From contig CM048845.1 in assembly GCA_026545225.1 (NCBI GenBank), positions 118,857,033-118,921,032 of the forward strand: a stretch of 64,000 bases of DNA, written 5' to 3'. The stretch is from Cornus controversa (Eukaryota > Streptophyta > Magnoliopsida > Cornales > Cornaceae). The notes below the pieces were generated by a model. That model worked only from the letters and a program-made list of their open reading frames with translations, had not been told where the DNA came from and searched no databases. Position 1 is the first letter of the stretch, and each line of letters opens with the position of its first letter. This document shows positions 58,901-64,000 of this stretch, one piece after another. Made by a program: the position numbers and the translations under genes.

Positions 58901-61674
58901 AGAGTTTACGCAATTAAATCATGGACAAAAAAGACCATGAACATAGAACAAAGTCTTGACAAATATATCTATATATATATATATATATATATTCTTTGAT
59001 ATCACACATTGTACATGTGACTAATCTTTCATTTTTGTTCACGTTTATGTGCATTGAACAATGCATTCCCATAGTCCATTTGAGTGATGTCCTGAATTGT
59101 TCGTGATCCCAAAGGTTAGTAGAAGTTTATAGATTCTATATAAGACACGAATACCAGATGTAATACGAGGTTCTCAATTCCTCAATCCACACATAAGTAT
59201 GTCCCTTGTCAATGTTAAAACCTTTATTACATGGACTCGGATATGTGTGGGCATCTATCAAAGCGTTGGCCATGTCAAACTCCTCAAATAGGACACAGGG
59301 ATATTGCTAAATACTCATATTATTTAAAAGCGTTAGAGGATTAAAATATTAAAGTTACACCCTGTCTAGCACCTTAAGCTTTTTGAGTAGATGGTGGTTA
59401 ACATAGTATTAAAGCAAGTTGAACATGTGTTATCACTCTGAAATCATTGTCGTCATTATTGTTGGCGATGGTTGTCGTCGTCGTCGTCGTCGTTGAGTGT
59501 AGTTGATTTGCCATTGCTGTTTGTCAAAATCTGTTGTCATCACCGTTGTGTGGTGGTCAATGCGTGGTCTTTGTGTGGTGGTTGACATCGTCGAGTGGTG
59601 GTCGACATTGTTGTGGTGGCCACCGTTGTCGTGTGTGGCTGCTGTCGTCATCGTTGGGGAGATCTCTGCTTCGGCTAGGGTTTTCAACAACAAACAATAT
59701 ACAAAGAAGAGGTCCAACCCAGTATCTATCCACCCAATTCAACCTGATCCATTCCTACTCGGGTTGAACCGTCTGGGGTGACTCGATTCGGCCACCTAGA
59801 TCGACCTAATTTGGCTTGATTGGAGCGTCTGTTTAACCCAATTTGACTATTCTGACCTGGCCTGATTGAATCACATTTTGAACATGGTATTAGAACAGGC
59901 AAGGTCCTGAGTTCAAATTTCACCATCACCCTAATAATTAAAAATTGAAACATGAATTGGAGCAAAAGAAGATTTAAATTTTAAAGTAACATCCTCTCTA
60001 GCAGCAAAAATTTTTAAAGTAGATGGTGGTTAACAAATAGTTTTATTTTATTTTTTAGTGTAAAATAATGTCTTTATATAACAGTGCTCAATCTAGAAAT
60101 TTCACTATTTTGAAACAATAATATTGTAAAATTATGCTTTACTTGATATACTTATTAGGGGCATGTCTAACCTAAAGTATCAAACGTAACCCACACCTAT
60201 GTCCTAATATTTTGTGTCCAACACTGGTACTTCACCAACTTTTGAAGAGTCCATGTAACAAAAATTGAAGTTGGGCTCTCCGTTTTCAACAAAAATTGAC
60301 CTAAAGTTTGTCAAGAAGTGCAATGTTGTGAATATATTATTACTAATATCAAACGAACTGCAAAGTAGGCAGAACATAATAAAGATCCAAAGACTCAAGG
60401 AATCACAAACTTCTTCAAGAAAAATTGAAAGACCAATTATTTCTTTTGCTCAATCAGATTTTGAAACTATTTTCATTTGCACACAGAGATTCATTCTGAG
60501 TTTGCTAGAACACCTTGCCTTGTAGAGGGAGACTCCTAGAGCTGCTTTCTAGGTTCAATAAAAATTCAACAGCTTAGAAATCACAATATTTCTTCAAGGA
60601 ATTGAGACACCAATTCTTATCTGCTTTAGATTTTAAAACAAATTTCGTTTGCACAGAGGGATCTGCTTGAGTTTTCTAGAACATTTCAACATATAGAAGG
60701 ATTTCCTAGGTTATGATTTCACCTCAGCTAGTTAATTCACAAGAAGATGCACATTTTTTCAGAATCTTGATATAATATTCATAGCCACCAAAGATTGAAA
60801 AAAAAGGAAGCCCATAAATGATAACTTCTTGATTTAAAATCAAAAATCAAAATAAGAACTACACAATTGATTATCAAACAAGGAAAGGCGTTACCTTGAA
60901 TACAACAGATGTCTTTGACGGTTCAAATGTTAAATCATAGCAAAAACGTGGACATCTTAAGTTTAAAATGTAGGCCGCATATGTTTGAGACCTATTTTGC
61001 TTCCCATTTTGAGACGCAGAGTTGGCCTTCCAGAAATCCAAACAGTTGAACCTTGTGGCCAACTGATTCAGCAGTTTATGTATAGGGCCTTTGCAAATAT
61101 ATCGTGAATTGATGTCTACAGATTTGGAGGTTAAGAAAACAAATGCATAAAATACTTAATCCTCTTTGATACCAATCCATCCAAACCAAGATAAGCTCTC
61201 TACATCCTCACTGATAAGCAAAGTCGTGGATACAAACATAGTGAAAGGCCTGCAAAAACAACCACCCAGCATGGATAGTTATATGGGATATAAGAAACAC
61301 ATTACCATCAGTTATATCATCAGCATGAATTTTTATACCTTCACAGAGGAAGTATCACAAGGACCAGAGAGGTATCCAGAAAGCTTAAATTCATCATCAG
61401 AAACATTCAACTCATGCATAGAACTGGAAACCTCAAACCCAAAACCACTCGTCAATAGTGACAAAGGAGAGGGGGAAGCATATGTGCAGAGCAACTCATC
61501 ATCACTGCATGCAGATAAAAATTTAAAGAAACAGATACATTTGTATAAAAGTTCTATCTTGCAAATGGAGTGAGGGAGCACCTCTCAATATCAACAACTT
61601 TGAAGGAAATTTTCGGGTGCACAAGGGCAATCCTAAGTACACATTTTTTCACTGAGTGCAAGACCTTCTTTGGG
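52975..61674 (-). CDS. MLH3: MLH3, MutL homologue 3, partial (19 exons, N-terminal exons off window)
   Basis: The MutL-gamma partner of MLH1 in meiotic crossover resolution and mismatch repair. Minus-strand exons: 61674-61582, 61504-61339, 61249-61234 (16 nt), 61115-60895, 58680-58611, 58510-58427, 58152-56683, 56598-56505, 56436-56336, 55974-55904, 55772-55575, 55096-55052, 54969-54916, 54786-54680, 54429-54381, 53848-53789, 53629-53557, 53334-53249 and 53154-52975; all stay in phase, about 1,078 residues. The N-terminal part starts SPKKVLHSVKKCVLRIALVH, inside the GHKL-ATPase/transducer region. A divergent 490-codon linker exon follows. The C-terminal endonuclease/dimerisation domain has the metal-binding DQHAADERIRLEE, ACRGAIMFGD and CAHGRPTTVP motifs, as in active MLH3. 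The first 150 or so residues must lie beyond 64 kb; I found no exon for them at 61675-64000. Confidence 0.95.
58170..58192. repeat. (GA)n microsatellite next to MLH3 acceptor
   Basis: About 11 ga units lie 17 bases upstream (in gene direction a CT tract) of the acceptor of the large MLH3 exon; a second GA tract is at 58817-58842. Confidence 0.85.
58970..60894. other. Repeat-rich MLH3 intron
   Basis: The intron between the DWIPILTFIEK exon and the preceding one is 2.2 kb. Parts at 59171-59345 and 60040-60255 belong to the dispersed repeat family (acatggactcggatatgtgt; gtgtccaacactggtacttc). Between them a related pair of about 55 bp (59355-59405 and 59985-60035, both with gtagatggtggttaaca) brackets sequence with gtc-repeats (59474-59493) and tggtattagaacaggc (59885), which resembles an initiator-tRNA primer site of copia elements. 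It may be a fossil LTR-type piece, of low certainty. Confidence 0.45.
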
Positions 61675-64000
61675 CTTCCAATTTAGTTATGCAGATCACA
61701 TCCGCACCAAGTCAATGAAAAGCATCATCAGTACAATTATCATTGAAGGTAGTTGAGAACCATTTTGATAGATTTTAGGCCAAAACTAAAGAATGTACTA
61801 AGTAAAGAGAAACCTGGATTGCATATGCTTCCTCCGGACTGGTTGATTGTAAAATAAATCACGAATAATGACTGCGAAGAGCCGAGGATTTATAAATAAA
61901 CTAAAATTTTGTTCATGGTAATTGACAAGGGAAAAGAACATAATTTTGTTGTCCATAAAGAAAAAAAAACTTCATATATACATTCACCCTGGAATCATTA
62001 AAAAATGAGATATTTTGTGAAGATATGAGAGAATTTGGAAAAAGCATAGTCAAACAACTCAAACCCTCAAAGAAAACGGATGTTCCTACTTTTACTAATT
62101 AGCTAATACAATAAATCTGCAGTAGTTTTCTAGTGCTTGATTATTGATTTACTTTTCTTCTTAACAGGCTACAGAAACAACATCGCTTGCAAACACCCAT
62201 GCTTTAAAAAACAATTTAGGCAAACCTATTTGACATGGACAAAGTTACTCTCCATGTATGTCCCTGTCAATACTCATCCATTAGAGCATTTGTTATACAT
62301 TTTACCTTATCCTTTTCATAGACAGCATACCAAAAAATAATTTCTTTAAAAGGCAACATCGCATAACAATTACAATATAGTGAAAAATATTGTTCAAAGC
62401 AATGCTTTCTCATCACTTCTAACAAATATTTTTACAGAAAAAACTTCAGAAAAGTGACATAAAAATGTTGGATCTCTGTTTGCATTCTATGCCACACACA
62501 AAAAAAAAAAATTATCCATAACCAACATAGAATAGGGAAACAAAACAAAAAGCTCTGCCAGCACTAGGAAAATATTAATCAGATGTTGCCAGAGGAGAAT
62601 CTTAAGTTGAAATTCTGAACGGCTAATCAAATCCAGGATATATTCATAATACCTTTAGTTAACTGTTTGCAAATCAGCCACTGCTCACCTCAGATATCAC
62701 TCCATAAAGTATATATAAAAGTAAATATCAAGATCAACCAATGTTCCATGAACTCAAGTACATGTGTCGGATATATCAAATCCCCAAACTGTAACATATT
62801 CAAATAATTTAATTTTTTTTTTAGTTTGTAAAGTAGAATAATGTTTTTATGTAACATCGTGACCAACAACAGAATTCATTTGTTTTGAAGCAATAATCTA
62901 ATAAAACTGAAGTATAGGATATGCTTTTTAGTTGCATGTCAAATCAAATGTGTTGGAAGACATCTCATACCCTTGCCCGAATGTCATGTGTCAAACACTG
63001 ATATTTCACATACTTTTAAAAGTCCATGTACATAGAGTCGTAGACATCAATAGACAAGCTTTCTACTTCCAGTCAAATTCTCATATGCAGATATTTAGAA
63101 GTCTGCGGAAGTAACAGTACAGGGCTTAGAATTTTCATCTTAAATAGTACTCCACATACAGACCAAATCCCCTCACACAAATTTAGTACAGTTCAAATGG
63201 TATGGCAACAGATTCCCATCACTCTGGAAGAGACAGAGAGAGAGAGCGAGAGTCTTTCAGAGTTTCACTATGTAGCAGACTGGCAAGACAATAGTGTTGA
63301 GAATTCAGGAATCTGAGAAAGTTGACATCAATGTAACCCGGAATGCAGATTGCTTAGGTTTATGGAATGGCAATGGGTACATGATATGTGTTTGCAAAAT
63401 AACTAAAAGGAAGAGAAAATTCTCTTATAACAAGTGATGATTCATGATATCTAATAGGAGAATTATTAAGACCCACAAAGTTTATATTTGCTGACTTGCA
63501 TCAAATTCTCTCGTAAAGAAGTCAATCTTATTACATTTAATCCTTTTCGTTTGGTTGTTTCTTTTCACACATAAAAGAGAAAATTAACAAAGATGAGGGA
63601 AAATTTTCAGACAGGTAAATTAGTGCTTGGATCAATTTTGCACCAATTTTTGGAACTTGCATTCCAAAATGTTAATCACTAGGTATCAGCATATTTCTGG
63701 TAACTCTGCTTGAAATAAAAATTATTTCCTAAATGGTGTCTAGAATTCACGTGAACATTGAAATCATAATCTCAAGAAATACTTGGTATTATCTTTAACT
63801 GATTACATAGGAGGGGAACTAATAGATTTTGTTCCTATGTCTAAGAACTGATTGAATAGGACACAGTTTGCGCATAAGGAACCTATGCTACATGGACTCA
63901 GGTACGTGTATCGGGTGTAGGTATGTACCCACGTGTCGGACATGTCAAATCTCCAAACAAAAAGACACATGGACACTGCTAAATATTCATATTGTTTAAT
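61675..64000. other. MLH3 intron or upstream region, no exon recognised
   Basis: No conserved MutL segment was found on the minus strand. Dispersed repeat copies occur at about 62740-63045 (catgtgtcggatatatcaaa; gtgtcaaacactgatatttc) and 63870-64000 (ctacatggactcaggtacgt; gtgtcggacatgtcaaatct), the latter cut by the window end. Confidence 0.5.

Noticed and set aside
61166-61573. 135-residue plus-strand open frame
   Set aside because: Antisense shadow of two MLH3 exons (61504-61339 and 61249-61234) and their intron.
1-64000. CRISPR arrays, operons, bacterial promoters or terminators
   Set aside because: Intron-containing plant genes throughout; no regularly spaced direct repeats of CRISPR type.

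Overview
This 64-kb window is nuclear DNA of a flowering plant, most likely a woody eudicot. It is AT-rich, its genes are split by GT-AG introns, and it is littered with plant-type mobile DNA. Six host genes can be assembled exon by exon from conserved protein segments. All remaining space is intergenic or intronic DNA dominated by DNA transposons, LINE and SINE copies, LTR fossils and microsatellites.

Layout. 0-5.6 kb: the 5' six exons of a Rab escort protein (REP/CHM, minus strand; its 3' end lies off the left edge). 9.8-11.0 kb: a complete seven-exon HMGB chromatin protein. 14.6-17.5 kb: a 5'-truncated L1-type LINE ending about 300 bp before the next start codon. 17.8-25.1 kb: a six-exon THEP1/NTPCR-type nucleoside-triphosphatase whose 5-kb third intron holds a TIR element with a matching target duplication. 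25.1-30.5 kb: gene-free and very AT-rich, with two small TIR elements. 30.5-34.5 kb: a complete three-exon WOX13-clade homeobox gene. 35-38 kb: a nested block with a 1.9-kb hAT-like element. 38.6-48.2 kb: an unusual rearranged region (below). 47.4-51.9 kb: a complete five-exon PIG-H gene, the GPI-GlcNAc transferase subunit. 53.0-61.7 kb: nineteen exons of MLH3 (minus strand), including a 16-nt microexon; the N-terminal ATPase exons lie beyond the right edge. PIG-H and MLH3 converge.

The most interesting part is 38.6-48.2 kb. The promoter, 5' leader, first coding exon and start of intron 1 of PIG-H occur three times, in direct, inverted, direct order. Only the third copy is joined to the rest of the gene. 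The other two keep an open first exon and a splice donor, but end abruptly where they meet termini of one TIR transposon family. Between them lie two head-to-head copies of that family forming a hairpin of about 400 bp per arm. Between the inverted copy and the real gene lies a related element carrying what look like fragments of two unrelated host genes (a PPR protein and a small membrane protein). Transposon-linked duplication of a housekeeping promoter and exon has thus built a locus with potential for antisense or hairpin RNA against PIG-H.

The six host genes act in separate housekeeping or developmental processes (Rab prenylation, chromatin, nucleotide hydrolysis, transcription, GPI-anchor synthesis, meiotic mismatch repair) and show no functional clustering, as expected for a plant chromosome segment.
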